Source: Streptomyces sp. NBC_01707
Lineage (GTDB): Bacteria; Actinomycetota; Actinomycetes; Streptomycetales; Streptomycetaceae
NCBI RefSeq assembly: GCF_041438805.1
Contig: NZ_CP109190.1
Coordinates: 9,176,001 to 9,240,000, forward strand
Direction: 5' to 3'
Length of the DNA stretch: 64,000 bases
The position numbers and the translations under genes are program-made. Each line of letters starts with the position of its first letter. Positions within the stretch are counted from its first letter, which is position 1. Positions 1-8,749 of this stretch are shown piece after piece. Below the pieces are notes generated by a model, which made no database searches, was not told the origin of the DNA, and saw only the letters and a list, made by a program, of their open reading frames with translations.

Positions 1-2
1 CC

Positions 3-188
3 CAGGTGACGGTCGCCCGCGCCGACGCGGGCCCCGAGGCCAGGCCCGTCAATGCCCGCAGCGTGCTCTCCCTGCTCGCCCTCAGCGTCCGATGCGGCGA
101 GGAGATCGTGCTGCGCGCGGACGGCGTCGACGAGGAAACGGCCCGACAGGCCGTCGACGCCCTTGCCGCCATCGCCGCGCCCGCCTGA
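3..188 (+). CDS. ptsH: Phosphocarrier protein HPr, C-terminal part (5' end outside window)
   Basis: This is the C-terminal two thirds of an HPr-like protein of the phosphoenolpyruvate phosphotransferase system. HPr carries phosphate from enzyme I to the sugar-specific EIIA proteins in the cytosol. The visible segment has the family pattern: a V-rich strand, the VNARSVLSLLALSV helix that matches the VNAKSIL helix after Ser46 of HPr, then a final DEETARQAVDALAAI helix. The N-terminus with the phosphorylated His lies to the left of the window. The enzyme I gene 0.8 kb downstream supports the call. An aldolase gene sits between the two, which is unusual. The symbol rests on family and context only. 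Confidence 0.8.
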   Translation, partial: QVTVARADAGPEARPVNARSVLSLLALSVRCGEEIVLRADGVDEETARQAVDALAAIAAPA

Positions 189-219
189 CCGCACGACCGC
201 TCACGAACGGAAGACCCCC

Positions 220-828
220 ATGCCCCTCACCCCCGCCGTACAGGACGTCATCGACCGACTCGCCGCCGCCCGCGCCGTGCCGACCGTACGGGCCGCCGAC
301 GCCGACAGCGCCCACGCCCTTGCCGACCAGCTCGTCGCGGCCGGCATCACCGCTTTCGAATTCACCGCGACCACGCCGGGTTGGGAGGGGCTGGTGGAGC
401 ACTGGACGGGCAGCAGGCCCGACGTACTGGTCGGGCTCGGCACGGTCACCTCGGCCGAGATCGCCGAAACCGGCCTGGCCTCCGGTGCCCGTTTCCTCGT
501 CAGCCCCTTCCAGGTGCCGGAAGTACGACCGGTCGCCGACGACGCGGACCGGCTCTTCGTCGAGGGCGGCCACAGCCCCACCGAGATCAGGGCCGCCGCA
601 CTCCGAGGCGTCGCCAAGCTCTACCCCGCGCATGTGGGCGGCATCCCGTACCTGAAGTCCCTGCTGTCCGTGCTCCCGGGGGCGCGCATCATGGCGACGG
701 GCGGCGTCGGTGTCGAACAGGCGGGGGAGTGGCTGGCGGCCGGTGCCTTCTCGGTGAGCATCGGGAGCGACCTCACCGCTCACGGGAATGTGCGCGAGGC
801 GGTGGAGCGGCTGCAGCAGCAGCTGTAG
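220..828 (+). CDS. eda: 2-dehydro-3-deoxyphosphogluconate (KDPG/KHG-type) aldolase
   Basis: A 202-residue class I aldolase of the Entner-Doudoroff KDPG/KHG family. The family cleaves KDPG to pyruvate and glyceraldehyde 3-phosphate. The expected Schiff-base lysine is Lys133 in GVAKLYPAHVGG, the same number as in E. coli Eda, and the general acid/base Glu is near residue 47 in AFEFTATT. The glycine-rich phosphate site GARIMATGGVG follows. The length matches the family. The ATG at 220 lies 31 bases after the HPr stop, so the two genes are probably cotranscribed. The closely related 2-keto-3-deoxy-6-phosphogalactonate aldolase cannot be excluded. Its place between HPr and enzyme I suggests a link between PTS flux and sugar-acid catabolism (inference). 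Confidence 0.82.
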   Translation: MPLTPAVQDVIDRLAAARAVPTVRAADADSAHALADQLVAAGITAFEFTATTPGWEGLVEHWTGSRPDVLVGLGTVTSAEIAETGLASGARFLVSPFQVPEVRPVADDADRLFVEGGHSPTEIRAAALRGVAKLYPAHVGGIPYLKSLLSVLPGARIMATGGVGVEQAGEWLAAGAFSVSIGSDLTAHGNVREAVERLQQQL

Positions 829-1005
829 CGACGTGGGTGAGGGCCGCCCCACCTCGACTGCCGCGCGTCCGCGCCCCGGCCCGCCGAGCGGAGTGGCCGG
901 GTCGGGAGCAGAGCATCGGGCGGTCACACCACCACGGGGCACGGCCGGGACGCGGTCAGGAATCCGGCGCGGGGGCGGAACCTCCGCACCATCGGGGACG
1001 GTTAC

Positions 1006-2673
1006 ATGGAGACAACACTGCAGGGCGTCGGTGTCAGCCACGGATGGGCGATCGGCGAAGTGCGGCACATGGGCGCGGCGGACCTGGAGCCGCCTGCCGA
1101 GCAGGTTCCGGCCGAGGAGGTGGAGCGTGAGCAGGGTCGCGCCCGTCGAGCGGCCGAGGCGGTCGCGGCAGACCTCGTCGCCCGTGGCAACCAGGCCGAC
1201 GGCGAGGCGCAGGCGGTCCTCGAAGCGCAGGCCATGATGGCACAGGACCCCGAGCTCATGGCGGACGCCGAGCGGCGCATCGCGGCCGGCAGCTCGGCGG
1301 AGCGAGGGATCCACGACGCCTTCGCGGCGTACCGCGCGCTGCTCGCTCATGCGGGCGAGTACCTGGCGGGACGGGTTGCGGACCTCGACGACGTCCGCAA
1401 CCGGATCGTGGCCCGCCTGATGGACGTGCCGATGCCCGGCGTGCCGGACAGCGACTCGGCGTACATCCTTGTCGCGCGCGACCTGGCCCCGGCGGACACC
1501 GCACTGCTCGACCCGACACTCGTGCTCGGTTTCGTCACCCAGGAGGGCAGTCCCACCAGCCACAGCGCGATCCTTGCGCGGGCACTGGGCATACCGGCGG
1601 TGGTCGCACTGCCCGGCGTGGCCGAGCTGGCCGAGGGAACCGTCGTCGCGGTCGACGGCCGCACCGGTGAGGTCTTCGTCGAGCCCAGCGCCGAGGCGCG
1701 GGCCGAGATGGAGAGTGCCGCCGCGCAGCACAAGGCCGCGCTCGCCGTCTCGACCGGACGCGGCACCACGTCGGACGGACACAGGGTGCCGCTCCTGGCG
1801 AACATCGGCGGACCGGGTGACGTAGCGGCCGCACTGGAGGCGGGCGCGGAGGGCATCGGGCTGTTCCGTACGGAGTTCCTCTTCCTGGACGACAGCAAGC
1901 AGGCGCCGTCCGAGGAGAAGCAGGTCGAGGCCTATCGTGCGGTGCTGGAAGCCTTTACCGGGAGCCGAGTCGTGGTACGGGTGCTGGACGCGGGCGCCGA
2001 CAAGCCTCTCGACTTCCTGACGCCGGCCGACGAACCCAACCCCGCGCTCGGTGTGCGAGGTCTGCGGAGTCTGCTGGACCACCCCGACGTACTGCGGACC
2101 CAGCTCACCGCGCTCTCCAGGGCGGCCGAGGGCCTTCCGGTGTCCCTGGAGGTCATGGCGCCGATGGTCGCCGACCGCGCCGACGCGAAGGCGTTCGCCG
2201 ACTCCTGCCGCGAGGCGGGGCTTCAGGCGAAGTGCGGTGCGATGGTGGAGATTCCCTCCGCCGCGCTCCGGGCGCGTTCGGTGCTCCAGGAGGTGGAGTT
2301 CCTGTCGCTGGGTACCAACGACCTGGCACAGTACGCCTTCGCGGCTGACCGGCAGGTCGGTGCCGTCTCCCGGCTGCAGGATCCGTGGCAGCCCGCGCTG
2401 CTGGATCTCGTGGCGCTGGCGGCGGACGCAGCGCAGGCAGCGAGCAAGAGCTGCGGCGTGTGCGGTGAAGCGGCCTCCGATCCGCTGCTGGCCTGTGTGC
2501 TGACGGGCCTGGGTGTCACCTCACTTTCGATGGGCGCCGCGTCCATCCCGTACGTGCGGGCGACGCTGGCGAAATACACACTCGCGCAGTGCCGACGCGC
2601 GGCGTCCGCCGCCCGCTCGACGGACTCGGCCGACGAGGCGCGGCGTATGGCGCAGACGGTGCTCTTCGATTGA
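1006..2673 (+). CDS. ptsI: PTS enzyme I (phosphoenolpyruvate-protein phosphotransferase)
   Basis: A 555-residue enzyme I, which autophosphorylates from PEP and passes phosphate to HPr. The order is the N-terminal HPr-binding and swivelling domains, the active His at residue 186 in GSPTSHSAILARALGIPAVV, then the PEP-binding TIM barrel with ANIGGPGD, GIGLFRTEFLF, VVRVLDAGADKPLDFL, LGVRGLR, FLSLGTNDLAQYAFAADR and the catalytic Cys region KSCGVCGEAASDP. Length is close to the usual 550-575. About 177 bases without a gene separate it from the aldolase. Streptomyces usually have a single enzyme I, so this may be the general one. Confidence 0.93.
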   Translation: METTLQGVGVSHGWAIGEVRHMGAADLEPPAEQVPAEEVEREQGRARRAAEAVAADLVARGNQADGEAQAVLEAQAMMAQDPELMADAERRIAAGSSAERGIHDAFAAYRALLAHAGEYLAGRVADLDDVRNRIVARLMDVPMPGVPDSDSAYILVARDLAPADTALLDPTLVLGFVTQEGSPTSHSAILARALGIPAVVALPGVAELAEGTVVAVDGRTGEVFVEPSAEARAEMESAAAQHKAALAVSTGRGTTSDGHRVPLLANIGGPGDVAAALEAGAEGIGLFRTEFLFLDDSKQAPSEEKQVEAYRAVLEAFTGSRVVVRVLDAGADKPLDFLTPADEPNPALGVRGLRSLLDHPDVLRTQLTALSRAAEGLPVSLEVMAPMVADRADAKAFADSCREAGLQAKCGAMVEIPSAALRARSVLQEVEFLSLGTNDLAQYAFAADRQVGAVSRLQDPWQPALLDLVALAADAAQAASKSCGVCGEAASDPLLACVLTGLGVTSLSMGAASIPYVRATLAKYTLAQCRRAASAARSTDSADEARRMAQTVLFD

Positions 2674-3130
2674 TGGTTCGTCAGATGTCCGTGTGACCCG
2701 GACGTCGCCCCGCACGCCCTGACGGCTGCGGCCGATGAGGCGGGGGCCGACCCGAACTGGATGCACCGTGCCTGTGAGCCGAGTCGGCGCCGGCGTGCCG
2801 CGCGATCTTGTCGAGGGCGCCGCCGACGCGCCCAGTTCCACTGCACCGGTCCTGCGTCGGGCGCTGCCCGGGAGCTGCCCGGGAGCACGTGGGAGAGGCT
2901 GCTGCGAGCTTCGGCCGACCGAGCGTCGAGGCCGGCCGCTCCGCCCGACACACATGAAAGCTCTGCCGTCCCGATTCGGAGTGGCCCAGCATGCGTTCCG
3001 GGCTTCCGTTCACCGCGAGGGGTGAACATGTCTCTCCACTTGGGGTGCGGAATCCCGAACACCGGCGCGGGCTGCTCCGGGGCAGCACACTGGCACCGCA
3101 ACCGCACGTCGCGTCGAAGGAGATGTCGCA
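2674..3130 (+). other. Intergenic region without a recognisable gene
   Basis: No frame here shows family similarity, and neither strand has a gene-like ORF with a convincing ribosome binding site. The right end carries the GAAGGAG ribosome binding site of the next gene. I see nothing else. Confidence 0.5.
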
Positions 3131-3547
3131 GTGACCGAATCGACCACCGCTCCCGACCTGCGGACGGGCCGCTGCCAGTGCGGTGACATCGCGTACGAGG
3201 TGACAGGCGTTCCGGACGATCCGCACCTGTGTTCCTGTGAGCACTGCACCCTGCTGTCCGGCTCACCGGCGATGTCGTGGGCCGGGTTCCGCCGGGAGAC
3301 GCTGATCTGGACCGGCCGCTGCGGGGAGCCGACGTGGTACGCGACCTGGCCGACCCTGAGCCGAGGCTTCTGCCCGCGCTGCGGCACCCACCTCGTCTCG
3401 GTGGCGGACGGCTCGGACATGGTCATGGTGACGACATTCAGCCTCACCGAGCAGATCGACGGCCTGGAGCCCGTGGGGCACAGCTTCCGTCAGCGTGCCG
3501 TGCCGTGGATGAGGGTCGACCTCGCTCCCGACCCGCTCCACTTGTAG
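3131..3547 (+). CDS. GFA/CENP-V domain zinc protein (DUF-type, S-(hydroxymethyl)glutathione synthase fold)
   Basis: A 138-residue protein of the GFA superfamily, small zinc-binding beta proteins named after glutathione-dependent formaldehyde-activating enzyme. Zinc-ligand cysteine groups are visible as RCQCGDIAYEV, CSCEHC and GFCPRCGTHL, in the usual order. The start is GTG at 3131 behind a strong GAAGGAG. The family name is mostly structural, and the substrate of bacterial paralogs like this one is generally unknown. It appears monocistronic. Confidence 0.8.
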   Translation: MTESTTAPDLRTGRCQCGDIAYEVTGVPDDPHLCSCEHCTLLSGSPAMSWAGFRRETLIWTGRCGEPTWYATWPTLSRGFCPRCGTHLVSVADGSDMVMVTTFSLTEQIDGLEPVGHSFRQRAVPWMRVDLAPDPLHL

Positions 3548-3723
3548 CAGCACCAGGTCAGGGGATGGCGTGGAGCATCGCAGGGCGACCCATGACCGCA
3601 CACCTGCCGACGGGACGCCACGGCGTCAGTACCGTTTCACGCTGCCCGGCGTCGGCCGCAGGGGCACTGACGTCGTGTTGGGCGTCGGGCGCCTCGTTCC
3701 AGCGGTGGATGCCGGGTGGAACC

Positions 3724-4848
3724 TCAAGACGACCGGGTTGACGCCGTGTCGCTGTAGGACACCGTCGTGCCTCCCACGAACGGCAGCAGCCGGTCGGCCT
3801 CTTGTTCCAGGGCCTCGCGATCGGTTGCGCAGAGCGGCCGGAACGGGGTGAGCCGCAGCGTCCCGGCGCCGAGGGACCACGTTCCCTGCACCCGGCCGTC
3901 CACCAGGAAGGTGGGCCGTACCTGCGCCTGGCCGGGCATCACGCGCTTGCGGTCCTCGTCGCTGATGACGCGGGTCCGGTCGGCGTGACCGAGCAGGGCG
4001 TTGTCGAATGCGGGCAGCAGCCGTACGGGGGCGGGGGTCTCGGGGTCGGGCAGCTCCGCGTCGGCCGGATCGATCAGTTCCCTGCCATCGGGGCCGCAGT
4101 AGCGGCGCAGTTCGGCGTGCATGTCCGCGACGACCTCGCCCAGGCGGGTCAGGCCGCACCAGGCCTGGACGTCCTTCACCCCGGCCGGGCCGAAGGCCGC
4201 CAGATAACGGCGGATCAGCTCCTTTGCCGAATCCTTGACGCCGGCCGCCGCCCCTGCGGTAACCATCGGCTTTCCCAGCCACGCCTCGGCGGGCGTGACG
4301 GAGACCGCCGACCGGTTTCCCCAGGAGCCCCAGGCACCGGTGGCAGCGCCGTGGACGAGAGGAGTGCGCAGTTCGACCTCCCCGGCCAGGATCCGACCGT
4401 CGCGTCCCGGGTGGCGTTCGGCCAGTCTCCGGGCCAGCTCCTTGCGGGACAGCGTCCCGCCCCCGAGCAGGTCGAGTCCCTCGGCCACCAAGGACTTGGC
4501 GTCCAGCCCTGTGCTGTTCCGGGTGAAGTGGGGGGAACCGGCGGTGCGGTCGAGCGCGGGCTGCAGCAGCGGCCGCAGCCGACGGAAGTCGTCGGCTGCA
4601 GCGAGGTGCTGGGTGCTGCGGAGCAGGCCGGAGCGGACCACCTGCCGGTCCTCCAGCAGTGCGGTGAGCTCGGATTGTGTGAAGCAGTGAATCCTGCTCC
4701 ACAGCCCGACGTAGGGCCAGTTGGGCTCCTGTGCCTGCAGTGCGACCAGCCGTCCGATCACCTCCACAGGCGTGCGATCGGTGCGCGCCAGGAGGAACTG
4801 TCGGTCCAGCAGTGCCCGGTTCAGGGCCCGGAGGGAGAGGGTGTTCAC
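3724..4848 (-). CDS. Winged-helix DNA-binding protein of the AlkZ/YcaQ (HTH_42) superfamily
   Basis: A 374-residue protein of the HTH_42 superfamily, which includes AlkZ, the azinomycin-resistance DNA glycosylase that unhooks interstrand crosslinks, and YcaQ. An N-terminal QAQ triplet (residues about 38-40, VALQAQEPNWPYVGLWSR) matches the catalytic QxQ of AlkZ. The C-terminal part has the expected VRPTFLVDGRVQGTW strand and winged helices. The start chosen is GTG at 4848, which overlaps the stop of the upstream reductase gene (GTGA), so translation is probably coupled. Glycosylase activity is inferred from the motif only. Confidence 0.75.
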   Translation of the reverse strand: MNTLSLRALNRALLDRQFLLARTDRTPVEVIGRLVALQAQEPNWPYVGLWSRIHCFTQSELTALLEDRQVVRSGLLRSTQHLAAADDFRRLRPLLQPALDRTAGSPHFTRNSTGLDAKSLVAEGLDLLGGGTLSRKELARRLAERHPGRDGRILAGEVELRTPLVHGAATGAWGSWGNRSAVSVTPAEAWLGKPMVTAGAAAGVKDSAKELIRRYLAAFGPAGVKDVQAWCGLTRLGEVVADMHAELRRYCGPDGRELIDPADAELPDPETPAPVRLLPAFDNALLGHADRTRVISDEDRKRVMPGQAQVRPTFLVDGRVQGTWSLGAGTLRLTPFRPLCATDREALEQEADRLLPFVGGTTVSYSDTASTRSS

Positions 4849-5834
4849 GACAGCCGCACCGAGACATTGCCCCGGTGGGAACCCTGAAGCAGCGAGAGGA
4901 AGGCCCGCGGCACGTCCTCGATCCCGCCCTCCACGACCGTCTGCGGGTAGATGAAGCGGCCCTCGCCCAGCCACGTGCTGAAGTGCTTACTCCAGGCCGC
5001 GATCTGATCGGGTGTGTGGTAGCAGGAGAACGGCAGCAGCTCGATGCCGTTTGCCTCGGCAGCCGCGCGGTCGGGCTTCGGGAAGCGCTCGGCCGCGTCA
5101 CCGAGCTGGCTCGACAGGGAGCCGCACAGGGCGAAGCGCGCCCCAGGCAGGGCCGCCTGCAGCGCGGCGTCGTACTGCTCGCCGCCCACGACGTCGAAGA
5201 ACACCGAGATGCCCTCGGGTGCGAGCGCCCCCAGCCGGTCGGCCGCGGAGCCGTCGTGGTAGTCGAACGCGGCGTCGTAGCCGAGTTCGTCGACGAGGTA
5301 TTCGACCTTCTCCGGGCTTCCGGCACTGCCGATCACCCGCGCCGCACCGAGACACCTGGCGATCTGCCCCGCCAGCGAGCCGACCCCGCCCGCCGCACCG
5401 GAGACGAACACCACATCGCCCTCGCCGACGGCCGCCACATCCGCCATCCCGTAGTAGGCGGTCGGCCCCTGGCCGAGGTGGTACCCGGGGTCGGCGAAGA
5501 GCTCGCGGTCGAGCTTGACGTACCCCGCGGCCGGACCGGCCGAGTACTCGCTCCAACCGGCCATCGACTGGACCAGGTCCCCGACCACGAGCTCGGGGCT
5601 GTCGGACCGGACCACCGTGCCGATGGCGGCCACTCCTACCCGCCGGCCCGGCTGCCAGGCCGGCACCGGGAGGGTGCAGTCGGCCCGCATCAGCTCCAGG
5701 TACGTCGCGGCGAGCCCCACCTGGTCGGTCCGTACCAGTACCTCGCCGTCCACCTCGGTCTCGGCGACGGCGAAGTGGTCGAGCGTCGGTACGCCGGTGA
5801 TCTGCGCGGCCAGTCGGATCTCACGGGTGATCAT
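4845..5834 (-). CDS. NADP-dependent quinone/zinc-type MDR oxidoreductase
   Basis: A 329-residue medium-chain dehydrogenase/reductase of the quinone reductase/CurA-like branch, using NADPH to reduce quinones or enones. The Rossmann nucleotide site is SGAAGGVGSLAGQIAR, near residue 150. It is followed by GSAGSPEKVEYLVDELGYDAAFDY, typical of NADP-dependent alkenal reductases. No zinc-ligand pattern is seen. ATG at 5834 is preferred over GTG at 5849 because a GAGGA box lies 8-9 bases before it. It heads a two-gene unit with the AlkZ-like gene and is divergent from a WYL regulator, a common arrangement for a regulator and its target. Confidence 0.82.
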   Translation of the reverse strand: MITREIRLAAQITGVPTLDHFAVAETEVDGEVLVRTDQVGLAATYLELMRADCTLPVPAWQPGRRVGVAAIGTVVRSDSPELVVGDLVQSMAGWSEYSAGPAAGYVKLDRELFADPGYHLGQGPTAYYGMADVAAVGEGDVVFVSGAAGGVGSLAGQIARCLGAARVIGSAGSPEKVEYLVDELGYDAAFDYHDGSAADRLGALAPEGISVFFDVVGGEQYDAALQAALPGARFALCGSLSSQLGDAAERFPKPDRAAAEANGIELLPFSCYHTPDQIAAWSKHFSTWLGEGRFIYPQTVVEGGIEDVPRAFLSLLQGSHRGNVSVRLS

Positions 5835-5931
5835 TTTTTTCGTCCTCACATCGGTCCGGTACGGCCTTCGAGATCGACCCTAAGGAGGCTTCCGGACACT
5901 TACTGGCCGGAACTCGGGGCAGTATTCCGGC

Positions 5932-6888
5932 ATGGCGAACACCAGCTCACGGACCCTCAAACTGCTCTCCCTGCTGCAGACCCACCGGCACTGGCCCGGC
6001 CTGGAACTGGCCGACCGGCTCGGAGTCTCCGAGCGGACCCTGCGCCGCGACGTCGACCGGCTGCGCGAGCTCGGCTACCCGGTCAGCGGCGCCCGGGGGA
6101 CGGACGGCGGCTACCAGCTTGCGCCCGGCGCTGTCCTGCCCCCGCTGCTGCTGGACGACGAGGAGGCGGTGGCGCTCGCGGTGGGCATCGGCGACGCGGC
6201 GCAGAGCGGGATCGCGGGGTTGGAGGATGCCTCCCTGCGCGCACTGACCAAGGTGGTGCGGGTCCTGCCGCCCCGGCTCAGGGCCAGGGTGGATGCCCTG
6301 CGCGCGATGACCGTCTCCGCTGCCGCGTCCGGGCCGGTCGTCGCAGCGAGGGTGCTCACCGCAGTCGCCCAGGCATGCCGTGACGAGGAGCGGCTGCGGT
6401 TCGGCTACGCATCCAGGGGTCACGCACCCACCGAGCGCGAGGTCGAACCACACCGTGTCGTCGCCCTCGGCGGGCGCTGGTACCTGGTCGCCTACGACCT
6501 GGACCGCCACGACTGGCGCAGTTTCCGCCTCGACCGGCTGACCGGGCCGACGGCGACCGGAGCCCGTTTCCGGCCCCGCCTGCTCCCGGCCGAGGACGCC
6601 GTGGCATTCGTCCAGGCGGCGAGCGGGGCCCCGGCTCCGTACACGGTCGAGGTCCTCGTCCACGCGCCATCCGCACGGGTGCGGCAGGTGGTCGGCCGGT
6701 GGGGCACGATCGAGCCGCTCGACCAGGACAGCTGCCGGCTCACCATGACCTCGGCCTCCCTCGACTGGCCGACCCAGGCACTGGGCAACGTGGGCGTCGA
6801 GTTCGAGGTCCTGGGGCCGCCGGAGTTCGCCGCGCATGTCCAGGAGTGGGGGGCCCGTTTCCTCCGGGCCACCCGCGCACCCGAGTGA
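5932..6888 (+). CDS. YafY-type HTH/WYL transcriptional regulator
   Basis: A 318-residue regulator with an N-terminal HTH_11 winged helix (LELADRLGVSERTLRRDVDRLRELGYPV, residues about 20-50) and a WYL ligand-sensing domain (REVEPHRVVALGGRWYLVAYDLDRHDWRSFRLDRL). A WCX-like C-terminal extension follows. Proteins of this type often control adjacent or divergent genes. The intergenic space to the divergent reductase is about 97 bases, so that operon is the likely target. Confidence 0.88.
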   Translation: MANTSSRTLKLLSLLQTHRHWPGLELADRLGVSERTLRRDVDRLRELGYPVSGARGTDGGYQLAPGAVLPPLLLDDEEAVALAVGIGDAAQSGIAGLEDASLRALTKVVRVLPPRLRARVDALRAMTVSAAASGPVVAARVLTAVAQACRDEERLRFGYASRGHAPTEREVEPHRVVALGGRWYLVAYDLDRHDWRSFRLDRLTGPTATGARFRPRLLPAEDAVAFVQAASGAPAPYTVEVLVHAPSARVRQVVGRWGTIEPLDQDSCRLTMTSASLDWPTQALGNVGVEFEVLGPPEFAAHVQEWGARFLRATRAPE

Positions 6889-7062
6889 CCTTCCTCGCCG
6901 TAGCACCGCGACGGTGGCGCAGCGTTCGAAGCAGCGGGTGAAGCGTGGCAAAGGCGCTCTGCGAGCGGCACCGGCACGGACCTCCCCTGTGATCACAGAG
7001 CGTCACAACGTCCTGATCGCCATGACCCGTGGCTGCCAACGCTCCGTGCCTGGTCGGTTGGA

Positions 7063-7115
7063 TCAGTTTGATTTTCCAACTCATGGAGTTAGAGTGAGTT
7101 TGATTTTGCAACTCA
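7063..7115. promoter_or_regulatory. Tandem 19-bp operator repeats in front of the thiolase gene
   Basis: Two near-identical 19-base copies, AGTTTGATTTTCCAACTCA (7065-7083) and AGTTTGATTTTGCAACTCA (7097-7115), differ at one base and are spaced 32 bp apart, about three helical turns. With flanks, each is an inverted repeat; the second is a perfect TGAGTT-N9-AACTCA. They are AT-rich against the GC background and end 57 bases before the thiolase start. This looks like a double binding site for a dimeric repressor, possibly TetR or MarR type. The cognate regulator is not identified. Confidence 0.7.
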
Positions 7116-7171
7116 CCGGTAACCGTGCCGGGCGGTCCGCCCGGCGCACCGGCGGTCAGGAGGCCCGCACC

Positions 7172-8341
7172 ATGCGTGACGCAGTCATCGTCGAAGCCGT
7201 ACGCACGCCGATAGGGAAGGGCAAGCCGAACGGCGCGCTTGCGCACGTCCACCCCGTGGAGCTCCTCGCTCACACCCTGCGCACCCTCGTCGAGCGCTCC
7301 GGAATCGATCCCGCCCTCATCGACGACGTCATCGGCGGGACCGTCGACCAGGTCGGCGAGCAGGCCATGAACACCACCCGTTACGCCGTGCTGTCGGCGG
7401 GCTTCCCCGAGACGGTCCCGGCGACCACGGTGGACCGTCAGTGCGGCTCCTCCCAGCAGGCGGTGCACTTCGCCGCGCAGGGGGTCATCTCGGGCGCGTA
7501 CGACCTGGTCGTCGCCTGTGGTGTCGAGTCGATGAGCCGGGTGCCGATGTGGTCGAACGTGCCCGACGGTAAGGACCCCTTCGGCCCCGGAGTTGCCGAG
7601 CGCTACCCCGAAGGCCTCGTCCCGCAGGGCATCAGCGCCGAACTCATCGCCGCCAAGTGGTCCATCACGCGCGAGCGGATGGACGCCTTCGCCGTCTCCT
7701 CGCACCACAAGGCGGCCGCCGCCTGGGACGCCGGACTGTTCGACGCCGAGACCGCGCCCCTGGAGGGCGTCACCCGCGACGAGTGCGTACGGCCCGGCAG
7801 CACCCCGGAGATCCTGGCCGGCCTCAAGCCTGCCTACTACGAGCCCGGCTTCGGCGAACGCTTCCCGCAGATCGAGTGGAACGTCACCGCGGGCAACGCC
7901 AGCCCCATCAACGACGGTGCCTCGGCCGTTCTGATCACCTCCAGCGAGACCGCGGCCCGCCTCGGCCTGCGCCCCCTCGCCCGCCTGCACAGCTTCGCCG
8001 TCACCGGCTCCGACCCGCTGCTGATGCTCAGTGGCGTCATCCCGGCGACCGAGAAGGTGCTGCGCAGGGCGAACCTGCGGCTCGACGACATCGACCTGTT
8101 CGAGGTCAACGAGGCCTTCTCCAGCGTGGTCCTGGCCTGGCAGCAGGAGACCGGCGCCGACCTGGCCAAGGTCAACGTGCACGGTGGCGCGATCGCCATC
8201 GGCCACCCCCTCGGCGCGAGCGGCACCCGCCTGACGACCACCCTGGTCCACGCGATGCGCGAGCGCGGCGCCCGCTACGCCCTCCAGACGATGTGTGAGG
8301 CAGGCGGACTCGCCAACGCGATGGTGGTGGAGGCGGTCTGA
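7172..8341 (+). CDS. Acetyl-CoA acetyltransferase (thiolase)
   Basis: A 389-residue thiolase, which either condenses two acetyl-CoA or cleaves 3-ketoacyl-CoA. All three catalytic elements are present: nucleophilic Cys91 in DRQCGSSQQA, His345 in GGAIAIGHPLGASG, and the second Cys375 in QTMCEAGGLANAMVVE. NEAF and the conserved GGxxxxxHP loop are intact, so the enzyme should be active. Start is ATG 7172 behind CAGGAGG. No other fatty-acid genes are adjacent, so the physiological direction cannot be read. The repeated operator upstream implies tight control. Confidence 0.93.
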   Translation: MRDAVIVEAVRTPIGKGKPNGALAHVHPVELLAHTLRTLVERSGIDPALIDDVIGGTVDQVGEQAMNTTRYAVLSAGFPETVPATTVDRQCGSSQQAVHFAAQGVISGAYDLVVACGVESMSRVPMWSNVPDGKDPFGPGVAERYPEGLVPQGISAELIAAKWSITRERMDAFAVSSHHKAAAAWDAGLFDAETAPLEGVTRDECVRPGSTPEILAGLKPAYYEPGFGERFPQIEWNVTAGNASPINDGASAVLITSSETAARLGLRPLARLHSFAVTGSDPLLMLSGVIPATEKVLRRANLRLDDIDLFEVNEAFSSVVLAWQQETGADLAKVNVHGGAIAIGHPLGASGTRLTTTLVHAMRERGARYALQTMCEAGGLANAMVVEAV

Positions 8342-8749
8342 CGGGTCGTCCGGGTGCGGGCTGCCCGCCCGGTGGGCCGATGAGGTGCCTGTCCAGCGGA
8401 TCGGCGGGTGCCTGTGGCGGATGGCGGAGGTGCGCGTGCGGCGGTCTCATGCGGTGGGGCGTCCACCGGATGACGGCAGGCGCGCGTCGGGTGGATCGGA
8501 GGTCACCGGGGCATGGAGAACCTCCTGCACCACGTCCGTGACCCCGCTGTCATCCCTCCCCTTCACCTGATCGACCCGGACAGATCGCGATCACGCACTG
8601 CCCTGTCCGCACTCCCATCGCTCTGCGGCCCCGGGCGGGCCGGTGGCGACAAGGGCTGGGCGGTCCCCGCAGTTCGTCCGGGACGGTCCAGCCCCACCCG
8701 ACGCTCCCCATACGTTTCTCAAGGACCAACCACCATGCAGGGCACGGTC
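8342..8749. other. Convergent intergenic region, no gene seen
   Basis: The region lies between the ends of the converging thiolase and lyase genes. No supported reading frame, repeat or strong T-tailed hairpin was found. Confidence 0.45.

Noticed and set aside
82..2082. Long open frame antisense to the aldolase and ptsI
   Set aside because: Shadow frame with no family features; it opposes two clear genes.
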